A stretch of 64,000 nt of DNA from Emticicia fluvialis (GCF_024793945.1 NZ_JANUSD010000020.1:23325-87324), one strand, 5' to 3'; shown: positions 44,701 to 52,812, counted from the first letter of the stretch. Program-made: numbers and translations. The notes: a model not told the origin generated them from the letters alone.

Positions 44701-45979
44701 AATCATCTATCTTACGGAATACAGGATTATCAACCAGGCTGTTATAAAGTGGGTTGCCCTGGTTTTTTACAGGCTCATAACTATTATTGCCAGATTTTGT
44801 ATCACCCAGGCTTGTAAAACCAATCAGGTTTCGCATCGATTCAACCGTATTGGTGCGGTTGGTAACGTAAACTTCAATACGGGTAACCCTTACGCCCGAA
44901 AGCACCAAAGGCAGGTTGCGCAAGGCTCTTTCATAGTTGCTTCTGAAAAACTGCGCAAGAAAAAAGTGCCGGTTTTCTTCGTAGCTATCGGCTCTTATTT
45001 CAAAAGAGCGGTTTTGTGCACCGCCGTTCAGGATGATTGACTCGGTTTTTGAACGCTGCTGTGCTACCACGGCCGTTAAATCTAATTTGCCGAATGTAAA
45101 GGCTGTTTTCACCCCGAACAGGTTCTGAACCCCGGGTATTAACTGGCTTTTAACAGGCATGCTTATATTGCCGGCTTCTACTTTCTGAATAATATCTTCC
45201 GGTCCGTTTTTAAAGTTCAGCTTTAGTTGATTTTCGAAGTTAAAAGCCGCTTTGGTGTCGAGGTTGGTAAGCATACCCAGTTTTTCACCTATCTGGCCAT
45301 TAAAGTTGATATTAATCTGCTCGTCGAAATTGAAGCGCGTTTGCCTGCGCTGAATGATTGGGAGCAAAGGATTATCAATAAACTGATGAATAACTTTGAA
45401 GTCGAGCGTTACGAAACCGTTTGGCTTTAGCTGCTCAATCATGCTGCTGCCGAAAATGCGGTCTACCAGGTTGCCTTTTTGCAGCAGAGGTCTCAGGCCA
45501 CGGTCAGTGGTGGCGCTTTTACCGTCCTGCAGGTTTTCATATTCGCGAAGTATACTTTTTCTAACATAAGCATTCTGCAGACTTGAATACTCATTGAACG
45601 ATAATGCCTGTGGTATTTTATAATCAAGGTTTTTTCCGGCTTTTTCAGTAATTGAAATTTCTTTTGAGTTGGGAGAAATACTGAAATCGTTACGTATATT
45701 GCCGGGGTCTTTCAGATAAAACGGCGATTGCGGCGTACTTTGAGAGTACCTGTTCAGGTATCTGTCCTGCCATCTGTAAGCCGGTTGGCGGCCCGTACGT
45801 ACAATAACGGTATCAATCGCCGGGGCAACCAGCGAATCCGTTCGGGAATTATCAGTTTTTGTTGTGGTATTTCTTCTCCTGCCTCCTATTTGAGCCTCCG
45901 CATCTTCACTTATCAATCCAAAGCTGACAACAAAAAAATAAAAGAATATATAATTTTTTCCAAATGGCTGTCCGAGCAT
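38726..45979 (-). CDS. sprA: T9SS translocon / gliding motility protein SprA
   Basis: A 2417-residue giant outer-membrane beta-barrel that forms the protein-conducting channel of the type IX secretion system (36 strands in Flavobacterium johnsoniae). Length fits the family. A signal peptide is followed by a Thr/Arg-rich segment and SPFYLKDPGNIRNDFSI. Recognisable SprA blocks include LKPNGFVTLDFKVIHQFIDNPLLPIIQRRQTRFNFDEQININFNGQIGEKL, ARFLTRWLDALPLI and the C-terminal barrel end GGINLRFNLSDQ. Calcium/DxD-rich loops (DKEDINGDNTINDIE) are present. It lies downstream of ruvA. Nothing truncated. Confidence 0.97.
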   Translation of the reverse strand: MLGQPFGKNYIFFYFFVVSFGLISEDAEAQIGGRRRNTTTKTDNSRTDSLVAPAIDTVIVRTGRQPAYRWQDRYLNRYSQSTPQSPFYLKDPGNIRNDFSISPNSKEISITEKAGKNLDYKIPQALSFNEYSSLQNAYVRKSILREYENLQDGKSATTDRGLRPLLQKGNLVDRIFGSSMIEQLKPNGFVTLDFKVIHQFIDNPLLPIIQRRQTRFNFDEQININFNGQIGEKLGMLTNLDTKAAFNFENQLKLNFKNGPEDIIQKVEAGNISMPVKSQLIPGVQNLFGVKTAFTFGKLDLTAVVAQQRSKTESIILNGGAQNRSFEIRADSYEENRHFFLAQFFRSNYERALRNLPLVLSGVRVTRIEVYVTNRTNTVESMRNLIGFTSLGDTKSGNNSYEPVKNQGNPLYNSLVDNPVFRKIDDSGSGDALASLNLKKGTDYEVLRGAKRLTERDFKFNAELGYISLVTPLRNDEILAVAYEYTYNGNTYKVGELTEDYAIRPENEAIMLKLIKSSTIRNRTSDPMWDLMMKNIYSLGVPGVGKLGFQLRIIYKDDKTGIDNPNLQEGRNLKDVPLVRVMNMDNLNPNNDPQPGGDGNFDFIEDVTIDAKTGRLIFPVLEPFGATLDAKFDASEQALKDKYVFSELYRTTLADAQQVTTKNKFFIRGSLQASNSAEVPLPLGASPQSVRIFAGGIQLQDGIDYMIEPQLGRIRFLNQSVLNSSRQIKIDYERPDMFNTQIRMMVGTRLDYNLSKDIRIGATAMTLRESTPAFMTRTAIGQEPVNNTIVGLDINYRKDARFLTRWLDALPLIQTKEMSAIQFAAEYAKLFPAVNNKRTNGNAMIDDFEATRNINDLTRQPTRWRPGTVPESLQGSHSGYEYNYKRAKISVYTIDQTTYIDNGFAAEGTLPPQVQEAAGKNLYEKAYNPLEIFPGRSIPTFSQSVPVNLLDVSYFPAERGMYNYNPNLTTDGYLANPKQNFGSVMRGITADNDFDNANTEYLTFWMLDPFKDIVKDGSPNGNKINTTGGKLKFHLGDISEDLIPDGRNSFENGFPANESVSNSSRPVQTKWGFAPNVQFMTDAFDNQPGSREKQDVGLDGLSNAQERTFDHIKTFLDKLSPTAREKIEKDPSADDFKFFTDPEFTASQSLIERFKNYLGIENNSPPSNTNSATSPTLANSVTPDKEDINGDNTINDIENYYEYEINLTPGRLSVGNSYIVDQVSVNAPNGSEAKWYLFRVPVKQFTNKVGDINGFKSIRFMRMMLTDFEQPVVLRFASLQLESNQYRVYDKSLTETPQLYDARFKMGVVNIEENGCGEDGQNCNIKEGKTPYKVPPGFIRDQDITQQQFNVKFNEQSMSLAVTDLRNGDSRGVFRNTRVDMLNYKRLRMFIHAENEANDQNKVGGAFIRIGTDLSQHYYEIEIPQLKLTPNGSIDENVIWPSENFIDVALQDLVALKGERNRNAVNINKPYSGTTTGTSENGTDGNTYKITVLGNPDLSAVLSIMIGLRNASTGTEQLKTYTIWANELRAYGFDQTSGDAAIMSANIKLADIATLSVNANLKTFGFGGVQDRISERARETGKGIGIASNVEMDKFFPEKWGLRIPFFVNFDKQTITPHFNPLDPDMPLENALNNITDAARREAYRRMVIDNSTRKGFNFSNVRKVKTKEDAKAHIYDIENFSFTYAQNNVNRSNILIDDYSLTQNRGGLTYQYQPKEIKWEPFKNNKKMERPFLYWLKDFNLSPVPTVMAFRTDFDRSFARTQLRNSDLTTNGVVPYFEKYFLLNRQYDLQWNLSRSILFTYTATMNAVIDEPYGDNESKLLSNIVKPGRAKNFNQEMRFTYRLPLDKFFLLDWVTGDFKYNNNFNYQAMALNLADANGKAFGNTIRNGRETGIRGKIDFVKLYNKVKYLRFANSPNQERKRFTRTPGDDENLEVAPSNVAKSFTRLLMAVRGIDYDYSVIETTILPGFMPEPKFFGLDGSYLTSESMGFVLGNQYRNRAFINQANEKGWLSKTDLITQPYTQSLQRRFSYRTTIEPFKDFRMQISGNFSRGDSYQEYYVFNATSQQYERKSPIRTGNFGMSFWAFNTFFEKMEVGNNYRYQVFENMKTNREIIINRLNTMQAGSGNGEAGAYAENSQDVLIPAFIAAYSGKDAKTLNLKRFPFSDKKLTMPMPNWRIDYTGLANLEPFKNVFSSIAISHSYTASYNVGNFTSSLLYDAQKIDWALAGYPLASIVNENVMVGARNLYLPALIMSTISLEEKFAPFIGVQFTTKSKISGRFDWNRERRAVLNLSNSQVAEYSSSDLVFNLGFRKSGVKLPLRGRDGRVVTLKNDLNFQFAFTIRDIKAIQRRLDGDPQPTQGNYNLQWGPRITYQVNKRVLLNFYVDHTNNTPFVTNFSYPRRTTTGGINLRFNLSDQ

Positions 45980-46169
45980 AAATTTTGGGGAGTATCAATA
46001 GGTATTTTGAATTTAACGACTAAAAACTTACCTGTAGTCTGTTATAAATCAGAAAAAATTGCGCGTTTGTTTATTCTTATTCACAGATGTTCAGACCTGT
46101 TAAATTCTATCATAGCAAAAATGGATATTTTTCATTAAAAAAACCTTTGCCGCCAGTTTGCGTCTGGTA

Positions 46170-46763
46170 TTATCTCAGCGCCAGTTTAATCAGTTGTTCT
46201 AATGTCAGGTCGTTACCTTCTTTTTTCAGAATGGCATCAATGCTTTTTTCAGCTGCGGCTCTTTGAAACCCTAACGTAACCAATGCCGTAAGGGCTTCGC
46301 TGCGCAAAGCAGCATTGGCAGGCGCAAATATATTTGCTGTGGTGCCGCCCAGCAACGACTCTTTTTTAAGTTTGTCTTTCAGTTCAATAATGGCTCTTTG
46401 GGCGGTTTTCAGGCCAATGCCTTTTATGCTTTGAATGGTGCGTACATCTTCTGAAACAATGGCATGTTTAATTTCACCCGACGAAAGCGATGAAAGCATA
46501 ATTATGGCTGTACCCGGCCCTATTCCAGACACACTGATGAGGTCTTCAAACAGTTCTTTCTCGGCGTTGTCGTAAAAGCCATAGAGTGTATGTGCATCTT
46601 CTCTTATTATCAGCAGGGTATGCAGTTTGCATCTTTCACCTGTATTGTGCAACGCTGCGTAGGTCTGAAGCGAAATTTTTACATGATAACCTACACCTGC
46701 CACATCAATAATTACAAAGGTAGGGTCTTTGAAAGCCAGTTTACCGTCTAGATAAGCAATCAT
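46170..46763 (-). CDS. ruvA: Holliday junction branch migration protein RuvA
   Basis: A 197-residue protein that binds four-way junctions and loads RuvB. MIAYLDGKLAFKDPTFVIIDVAGVGYHVKISL is the N-terminal OB fold; two helix-hairpin-helix motifs follow (LISVSGIGPGTAIIMLSS and IQSIKGIGLKTAQRAIIELKDKL); the C-terminal RuvB-binding domain contains EALTALVTLGF. Full length. It is upstream of sprA on the same strand, a neighbourhood I recall in other Bacteroidota. Confidence 0.97.
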   Translation of the reverse strand: MIAYLDGKLAFKDPTFVIIDVAGVGYHVKISLQTYAALHNTGERCKLHTLLIIREDAHTLYGFYDNAEKELFEDLISVSGIGPGTAIIMLSSLSSGEIKHAIVSEDVRTIQSIKGIGLKTAQRAIIELKDKLKKESLLGGTTANIFAPANAALRSEALTALVTLGFQRAAAEKSIDAILKKEGNDLTLEQLIKLALR

Positions 46764-46868
46764 AATATTCTACAGCACAAAGTAGCCTGTAAGCGTGGTT
46801 TAATAATCAGTAACACGTATTAAAATGTAAAGAAATAAAAAATAAGGCACTTTAACACCTTTTCTGGT

Positions 46869-47414
46869 CTATTTTACCATATTAACACGCAAACCGGCAC
46901 TAATTTGCCCGTTCAGAAAAAATGGCGATGGCAGTGCTTCTACATAAACACCGGCATCAATGAAGAACGCCAGCCCAGGGCTGGGTAGTTTAAACTCGGC
47001 TCCGGCTGTTCCTGTTGGCCCTAATGATATTTTGCTGACCGATTTTACACTTTCAAACCGCCAGGCATCCGGAAAATGCCTTCTGCTGTTTATTTGCCCG
47101 CCAAAGCCATAATAAACATGGCCCCAGTCTTTACCAAACAAGGGTTGATGAAACAGGTATATACCTTGTACCATGAAACCTGCGGTTTTGTATTCTCCGT
47201 TATTATACCGGCGATTATTATTATACACTAGTCCGTAAGTGCCAACGTTTACATCAAAGGCTCTCGCTCCGTCCTGAAAGTACTTTCTGATATTAGCTCC
47301 CAGTGGCTCTCCTAAACGGAAACCTACAGCCCAGTTGTTATCATATTGCGCCTGAACAAGGTTTACTGATGACAGAATAATGGCAGGAATGAGGAGGAAT
47401 AGTGTTTTTTTCAT
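46869..47414 (-). CDS. Outer-membrane beta-barrel protein, hypothetical
   Basis: A 181-residue protein with a signal peptide ending at VQAQ. The mature part alternates strands with Gly and aromatic residues (WAVGFRLGEPLGANIRKYF, GFMVQGIYLFH, GHVYYGFGGQINSRRHF, LSPGLAFFIDAGVYVEALP-like end and ISAGLRVNMVK), typical of small eight-stranded barrels of Bacteroidota. No specific function is recognisable. Monocistronic, 105 bases upstream of ruvA. Confidence 0.75.
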   Translation of the reverse strand: MKKTLFLLIPAIILSSVNLVQAQYDNNWAVGFRLGEPLGANIRKYFQDGARAFDVNVGTYGLVYNNNRRYNNGEYKTAGFMVQGIYLFHQPLFGKDWGHVYYGFGGQINSRRHFPDAWRFESVKSVSKISLGPTGTAGAEFKLPSPGLAFFIDAGVYVEALPSPFFLNGQISAGLRVNMVK

Positions 47415-47581
47415 AAGTGAGAATTTAAGTGTTTAATAGCTCTTTTGAACAAGACAACCGAAACTGATTTTACCCTGCTAAAAAAGCTATGTGTTTGCGT
47501 CTGGTACTATCTGATGCTTCATTAACGTACAACGCACACACAAAATTTTGCATCTGTTTTTAGAATTTGTTTTTCAATAAA

Positions 47582-47613
47582 AAATGCGCCAGATAGCTGA
47601 ATCAGGCGCATTT
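47582..47613 (-). terminator. Terminator after the DUF3299-like gene
   Basis: A 9-bp stem AAATGCGCC / GGCGCATTT (47582-47590 with 47605-47613); on the minus strand it is followed by TTTTATTG. It lies 21 bases after the stop codon at 47634. Confidence 0.8.
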
Positions 47614-47633
47614 GAAAAATATTGATTCATAAC

Positions 47634-48089
47634 TTACTGAATCAAATCAGCATTAGCCATGATGTAGTTTAACTCATTAATATCATCGGCATTCAGTTTC
47701 AAAGTACCTTTTACTGTTATTCTGTCGTCGGTATTAAATCTTTTGGTGGTTTTTTTGAATTTAACCTGCACCACAGATTCAGGACCTGCCTGGCCGCAGA
47801 AAAAACAAGAGCTGTAAGGGTTGGCAGAAAGCACATACATGTTGGCATCAACATCAACAGGTATCATATATCCTGTTAGCACTACTTCTTTTCCCTGCAA
47901 GCCGGCTACTTTCTGGCCAAAAGTAGGGTAGAGCACAAACATTGATTCTTCTGCACTCCATTTCTTTTTAAAAGTTACGTCTCTCAGGGTTTCCCAGGTA
48001 ATTTTTGTAGGCTCTTCTGCCACAAAACCAAATGAAACCGCGCCTAAAAAGAAAAGGTTGATGATGAAGTACTTCGATAGATTTTTCAT
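47634..48089 (-). CDS. Exported DUF3299-like protein with CxxC motif
   Basis: A 151-residue protein starting at ATG 48089 with a signal peptide (KYFIINLFFLGAVSFGF). The mature part has GKEVVLTGYMIPVDVDANMYVLS followed by SSCFFCGQAGPESVVQVKF, a pattern resembling DUF3299 (OB-like fold, unknown function) with a Cys-x2-Cys pair that could bind metal or form a disulphide. It follows a FtsX-type permease and an ABC ATPase on the same strand, a neighbourhood that I recall for DUF3299 proteins in Proteobacteria near zinc-responsive genes. Confidence 0.65.
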   Translation of the reverse strand: MKNLSKYFIINLFFLGAVSFGFVAEEPTKITWETLRDVTFKKKWSAEESMFVLYPTFGQKVAGLQGKEVVLTGYMIPVDVDANMYVLSANPYSSCFFCGQAGPESVVQVKFKKTTKRFNTDDRITVKGTLKLNADDINELNYIMANADLIQ

Positions 48090-48192
48090 TTTATTGTCAT
48101 ACCCTTTGATAAACAAAGGACATTTAGTTTATAGATGTTGTCCTGATTAAAGGAGCTAAGACAGAAATTATTGTATAAAATTAAAATATAAT

Positions 48193-49404
48193 TTATTCTT
48201 CAGCAAGTGTTCGTGAAATATTCAGTCTGTAAATATTGACAGACGGCAGGGCCGCTGCCAGAATGCCAATTGCTAAAGCACCAATAAACAGGTATATTTC
48301 GCCGGTTTGAAGGCCAATCTGGCTAACGTCAAAATGGAATTTCTTGCTGATACTATTTGATATTAATAATACACCTGCTCTGCTAAAAACCACACCTGCT
48401 GCAAAACCAAACAGGGCTAGCAGTACGCCTTCCAGCAATAACATCAGAAACAATCGTGTACGGCTGGCACCCATTGAAAGCATCAGCGCCATTTCGTATT
48501 TGCGTTCTTTTAAAGAGTTGTAAAGCGAAACAAAAACGCTGATACCCGATATAAGCATAATAACGGCCGCCAAAATCTGTAATCCATCCATGCCAATGCC
48601 CAGGAGCTCAAACAAACGGTTTACCTCAATAGCTGGCAGGGCGGCCTGAAGTTTAGAGTTCTGGTTAATGTTACGCGGCAAGGTCATAAGCCCCATAGGC
48701 GAACGGAACTTGATAAGCGCACTGGTAATTTCTTTTTTGCTCATGTCTGCCTCACCTTCTTCATGTGCCTCGCCCTCTGCATGCGCTTCTTCGTGGTCAT
48801 GGATGTTCCAGACACTGCTCAGGCTGGTAAGTACAACGTTATCAATAACAGAGTTATTAAATTCAAGAATACCCACAACTTTATATTTCTTGTCGCCGTG
48901 TTGTTCTCCTTCAGCGTCAAGCCCATGAGAGCTTATAAAGGTATCACCGGGTTTTAATCCGGTATTAGCAGCTACCTGAGCGCCTAAAACCACATCAAGG
49001 TCTTTTTTGAAGATTGCACCTGTGGCAAAGTTTGCTTTAAAATGCTCAAGATATTTTTTGTTGGTGCCTACAATCCGGTACCCACGGTAGTTGTCACCCA
49101 TTGATAATGGTATCATTTCTTTTACCAGGGGGTTCTGTGCAATTTCCTGCACATCGCTCATATAAACATTTCCGGTTGGGTTATCTATCTGGTAAACGCT
49201 AGACAGAATCAGTTGCAAAGGGCTGCCTTTAGCGCCTATAACCATATCAATGCCACTTATGTTTTTGGCAAATTTATCCTGTAATTGTTTGCCGAGCAGC
49301 AATAGCAGTGAGATTATGGCTATGCCCAGGGTCATGAGTAGTACGCACAAAAAACTGTTCAGTTTTTTATCGAGTATATTTTTCCAGCTTATTTTGAGTA
49401 GCAT
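48193..49404 (-). CDS. FtsX/MacB-type ABC transporter permease with His/Glu-rich loop
   Basis: A 403-residue permease with four membrane segments: TM1 (18-38), then a long periplasmic domain (about 40-275), then three TMs (about 278-300, 325-350, 370-390). Signature blocks are GIDMVIGAKGSPLQLILSSVYQIDNPTGN and YEMALMLSMGASRTRLFLMLLLEG. The periplasmic domain carries an unusual stretch at residues 202-219 (48801-48748) with His202, His204, His208, His214 and seven Glu, suited to divalent-metal binding. It lies 45 bases after its ATPase gene. Probably a mechanotransmission or export permease rather than an importer. Confidence 0.82.
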   Translation of the reverse strand: MLLKISWKNILDKKLNSFLCVLLMTLGIAIISLLLLLGKQLQDKFAKNISGIDMVIGAKGSPLQLILSSVYQIDNPTGNVYMSDVQEIAQNPLVKEMIPLSMGDNYRGYRIVGTNKKYLEHFKANFATGAIFKKDLDVVLGAQVAANTGLKPGDTFISSHGLDAEGEQHGDKKYKVVGILEFNNSVIDNVVLTSLSSVWNIHDHEEAHAEGEAHEEGEADMSKKEITSALIKFRSPMGLMTLPRNINQNSKLQAALPAIEVNRLFELLGIGMDGLQILAAVIMLISGISVFVSLYNSLKERKYEMALMLSMGASRTRLFLMLLLEGVLLALFGFAAGVVFSRAGVLLISNSISKKFHFDVSQIGLQTGEIYLFIGALAIGILAAALPSVNIYRLNISRTLAEE

Positions 49405-49449
49405 CGTTTATTGTTTAGTAAAGGGTATTGGATATAGGCCTTAATTGGC

Positions 49450-50079
49450 TCAGCTCAATATAATTTTGTTATTAAACTTATCTTTCAGGCGTTGGTCATG
49501 CGTTACAATTACCAAAGAGGCACCAATGTTTTTTGATTGGTTTTCAAGCAGGTTAATTACCTTTTCGCAGTTCTCGTCATCCAGGTTAGAGGTGGGTTCA
49601 TCTGCCAGTATCACCTCAGGGCTGTTCATTAAAGCACGTGCAATGCTTACCCGTTGCTGCTCGCCACCGCTCAGCAGTGTTGTTTTTTTATCGAGCAACT
49701 CATAAAAGCCCAGGCTTTTGGCTAGTTTTTCAGCCTGCTCTCTGGCCAGCGCTTTATCTGCCAGATAATTAGCCAGCAAGAGATTATCAAGCACGGTGAG
49801 CGAACTCACAAAATGAGATTTCTGATAAATAATACCCAGGTGTCTTGCCCGCATTTTTGCCGCTTCTTTTGGGTTTAGAGTGGCAAATTCCTGAATGTCA
49901 ATTTGAATAGACCCACTTTTGGGGGTTAGCAAAAGTGCCAGCAGGTGTAGCAGCGTAGTTTTGCCGGTGCCTGAATTACCCAGTATAAGCAGGGTGTCGG
50001 CCGAGGCACATGAAAAAGACGGAAAACTGAATTGCTTTTGTTGATTATAAGCAAATGTAAGGTTGCGGCAAGTTAGCAT
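49450..50079 (-). CDS. ABC transporter ATP-binding protein (LolD/MacB type)
   Basis: A 209-residue ATPase starting at ATG 50079. Walker A GNSGTGKTT, Q-loop at IIYQKSHF, signature LSGGEQQRVS, Walker B VILADEPTSNLD and switch His in IVTHDQ are all complete. The closely spaced downstream permease gene makes it the energising subunit of that transporter. The N-terminal extension to 50112 in the same frame is not favoured. Confidence 0.9.
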   Translation of the reverse strand: MLTCRNLTFAYNQQKQFSFPSFSCASADTLLILGNSGTGKTTLLHLLALLLTPKSGSIQIDIQEFATLNPKEAAKMRARHLGIIYQKSHFVSSLTVLDNLLLANYLADKALAREQAEKLAKSLGFYELLDKKTTLLSGGEQQRVSIARALMNSPEVILADEPTSNLDDENCEKVINLLENQSKNIGASLVIVTHDQRLKDKFNNKIILS

Positions 50080-50226
50080 TAAAGTTTTTTGTTCAAAGAT
50101 ACATATTTGCAACTATATTGCACAAATGTTCAGGTATCTGTTCATGAAAATTTAATCCAAAACTACATAGCACATTGGAATGTGAAAAGCCTTAAGGTGT
50201 TTTTTGGAGAAATATTTTAAAACAAC

Positions 50227-50266
50227 AAAAAAAAGCGAGAAGGCCATCTTCTAACCTTCTCGCTTT
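50227..50266 (-). terminator. Terminator of the tandem permease operon
   Basis: On the minus strand a 12-bp stem AAAGCGAGAAGG / CCTTCTCGCTTT (50255-50266 with 50232-50243) followed by a run of T. It lies 29 bases past the stop codon at 50295. Confidence 0.9.
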
Positions 50267-50294
50267 CATATACCCTTTTAGGGCTAGGGGGGCG

Positions 50295-52679
50295 TTAATC
50301 TGTCTTCAAAGTTTTTACCGGGTTCATTAAAGCTGCCTTTATGGCCTGATAACTCACTGTCAATAAAGTTATCAATACTGCACCCAAAGCAGTTATCGCA
50401 AATACCCACCACGAAATATCAGTCTTAACGGAAAATTTGCCAATCCATTGGTTCATAAAATAGTAGGCAACAGGAGACGCTATTACTATTGAAATAACTA
50501 CCAGCATTACAAAGTCTTTTGAAAGCAATTGCCAAAGTCCGAAAACGGTGGCTCCGAGTACTTTTCGTACACCTATTTCTTTGGTTCTTTGTTCTGCCAT
50601 AAAAGATGCCAGGCCAAAAAGACCCAGACAGCTGATAAGTATTGCCAGAATAGCAAACGAAGTAGCAATTTTACCTACTCTTTCTTCATCGGCAAATTTT
50701 TTATTGAAGTCTTCATCCGCAAATCTGTATTCAAAAGGTTCAGTCGGATTAAATTTCTTAAAAGTTGCCTCCAGTTTTTCAACTGCTGCCGATGCACTTA
50801 CAGAGGTGTTTATTCTGGCTAAAACAATGCTTTCGGCAGTGTTGCTAAGAAAATATACAATAGGGTTGGCGGCTTCGTAAGGAGAGTTTACCACCATGTC
50901 GGGTACTACGCCAATTACGGTTGCAGGCCGGCCAAACCATTTCAGTACTTCGCCTACCGGCTTTGTAAAGCCCATAAATCTGGCGGCCGCTTCATTGATG
51001 ATTACTGCTGATGAATCTGAGGCGAAATCTTTTGAGAAATTCCGTCCTTCTTTAAATTTCCAACCAATAACTTGTGCATAATTGTATGATATTCCGGTTA
51101 TTGGCAGGTCGGTGGTCATGGCCGGGTCTTTTCCACGCCATTCGATACCGCCTGTTGTACCCCAGAAAGCCGTAGTCGGATTGCTGGCTTCTGCTATTTC
51201 AGTTACCGCACCTGATTGAATCAACTCTCTTCTGATAGCCTCCTGGTGTTTATGAAATTCCGGGGTTGAAACACTGATGGATATCAGCCCGTTGGCATTG
51301 TAACCTATTGGTCGGTTTTTGGCATATTGTATTTGTTTAAACACAATGATGGTTCCTATTACGAGTGTAACCGATACCGCAAATTGTACTACCACCAGCA
51401 CCTTACGCGGCACAGCCGCAAAACGCCCTGCTTTAAATGTGCCTTTCAGAACTTTTATAGGTTGAAACGAAGAAAGATAAAGAGCAGGATAGCTACCAGA
51501 AATAAGCCCGATAAGGAGGCAGAAAGCGATTCCTGTAAGCCAGAAAATAATATTGCCAAACGGAATGGTCAGATGCTTGGAAGCAATGTCATTAAAAAAA
51601 GCTAAACTAAGCTGAACCAAAAGCAAAGAAATGATAAATGCCATGCCCACTACTACAATTGACTCGCTCAGAAACTGGCCAATCAGCTGCGATCTTAAAG
51701 ACCCGATTGCCTTGCGGATTCCCACTTCTTTGGCCCGTTTTTCGCTGCGCGCTGTGCTCAGGTTCATAAAATTTATACAAGCCAGTATCAGTACAAAAAT
51801 ACTGATGATACCAATAAGTCTTACATATTCAATTTTTCCGCCTGTATTTACGCCGTCTTTGTATTCAGAATACAGGTGCCAGCGGCTCATCGGCAACAAA
51901 AATAATTCGGGCTTTTTTCTGGCCAGATACTCATTTACCTTATTGAGCTTAGCATTTTTTATTTTGAACGATACCTTCTCAACATCAGCCTTATCAGTAA
52001 GTTGTGCGTAAATCTGAAAAGCATTTGGCCGCCAGGGGTCATCTTCTTTTTTTATCCAATCGGTATTGTTGAAGTACAAAGCCCAAGGCGCAACAAATGC
52101 CATGTCATGAAAAGTTGTGTTTTCTGGCAGGTCTTCGTAAACTCCGGTAACTTTTACGTCTAGTTCATTATTGATTTTTATGATTTTGTTCAGAGGGTCT
52201 TCATTGCCAAAAAATACGCTGCTTAAAGATGCTGATAATATAACAGAACCCGGTTCTTTCAAGCCTTCGCTGCTGCCTTTTATCATTTTAAGGGTTAGCA
52301 TATCTGCAAACTGCGGTTCAGCAAAAATGCCCTGCTTGCTTATTTTATTGTTACCCAGTGTGAGCAGATGTGAACCCACGCCCGTTGTTAAAGCCACCGA
52401 TTTAAAATCGCTTCCGTAGCTTTTACGTAGCTCTTCAGCCAAAGGATATGGCACATAAGGTTGTGTGGTTTTTTTACCATTGTTGGTGAGGTTTTGCATT
52501 ATCTGCATAACGCTGTTCTGGTTTTTATGGTAGGTATCAAAAGATACTTCGTCAAAAACCCATAGCCCAATTAAAATGGCCACGGCCATACCCGTTGCCA
52601 GACCGAAAATATTAATAAATGAATAACCCTTGTGTTTAAGGATATTTCTAAACGCTATTTTGAAATAATTAAGTATCAT
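50295..52679 (-). CDS. MacB/FtsX-type ABC transporter permease (tandem copy 2)
   Basis: A 794-residue permease with two MacB periplasmic-core plus FtsX modules in one chain (about eight membrane segments). N-terminus NYFKIAFRNILKHKGYSFINIFGLATGMAVAILIGLWV; mid-protein STARSEKRAKEVGIRKAIGSLRSQLIGQFLSES; C-terminus EQRTKEIGVRKVLGATVFGLWQLLSKDF and NPVKTLKTD. The conserved 'KEIGVRKVLGA' cytoplasmic loop couples to an ATPase, but no ATPase is adjacent. These single-chain permeases are abundant in Bacteroidota; substrates are unknown. 133 bases downstream of its paralogue. Confidence 0.88.
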   Translation of the reverse strand: MILNYFKIAFRNILKHKGYSFINIFGLATGMAVAILIGLWVFDEVSFDTYHKNQNSVMQIMQNLTNNGKKTTQPYVPYPLAEELRKSYGSDFKSVALTTGVGSHLLTLGNNKISKQGIFAEPQFADMLTLKMIKGSSEGLKEPGSVILSASLSSVFFGNEDPLNKIIKINNELDVKVTGVYEDLPENTTFHDMAFVAPWALYFNNTDWIKKEDDPWRPNAFQIYAQLTDKADVEKVSFKIKNAKLNKVNEYLARKKPELFLLPMSRWHLYSEYKDGVNTGGKIEYVRLIGIISIFVLILACINFMNLSTARSEKRAKEVGIRKAIGSLRSQLIGQFLSESIVVVGMAFIISLLLVQLSLAFFNDIASKHLTIPFGNIIFWLTGIAFCLLIGLISGSYPALYLSSFQPIKVLKGTFKAGRFAAVPRKVLVVVQFAVSVTLVIGTIIVFKQIQYAKNRPIGYNANGLISISVSTPEFHKHQEAIRRELIQSGAVTEIAEASNPTTAFWGTTGGIEWRGKDPAMTTDLPITGISYNYAQVIGWKFKEGRNFSKDFASDSSAVIINEAAARFMGFTKPVGEVLKWFGRPATVIGVVPDMVVNSPYEAANPIVYFLSNTAESIVLARINTSVSASAAVEKLEATFKKFNPTEPFEYRFADEDFNKKFADEERVGKIATSFAILAILISCLGLFGLASFMAEQRTKEIGVRKVLGATVFGLWQLLSKDFVMLVVISIVIASPVAYYFMNQWIGKFSVKTDISWWVFAITALGAVLITLLTVSYQAIKAALMNPVKTLKTD

Positions 52680-52812
52680 CAGACTCTTAGCCCCTAACGG
52701 GTGACTTGCCTTTGTGGAGTATTACCTTTTTGAAAACAAGATAAGCTCCGGATTAATAGATTTAACACTAATGTACAGCTTACTATAGGTTGCCCGGAAG
52801 GTTTAGAAGCAT

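Noticed and set aside
42878..45430. Plus-strand ORFs opposite sprA
   Set aside because: They are shadows of the SprA reading frame; the minus-strand protein is unmistakable over its whole length.
48104..48120. Short inverted repeat CCTTTG-N5-CAAAGG upstream of the DUF3299-like gene as operator or terminator
   Set aside because: Only 6 bp per arm with no T-tract; it may be chance, although it is near the start codon.
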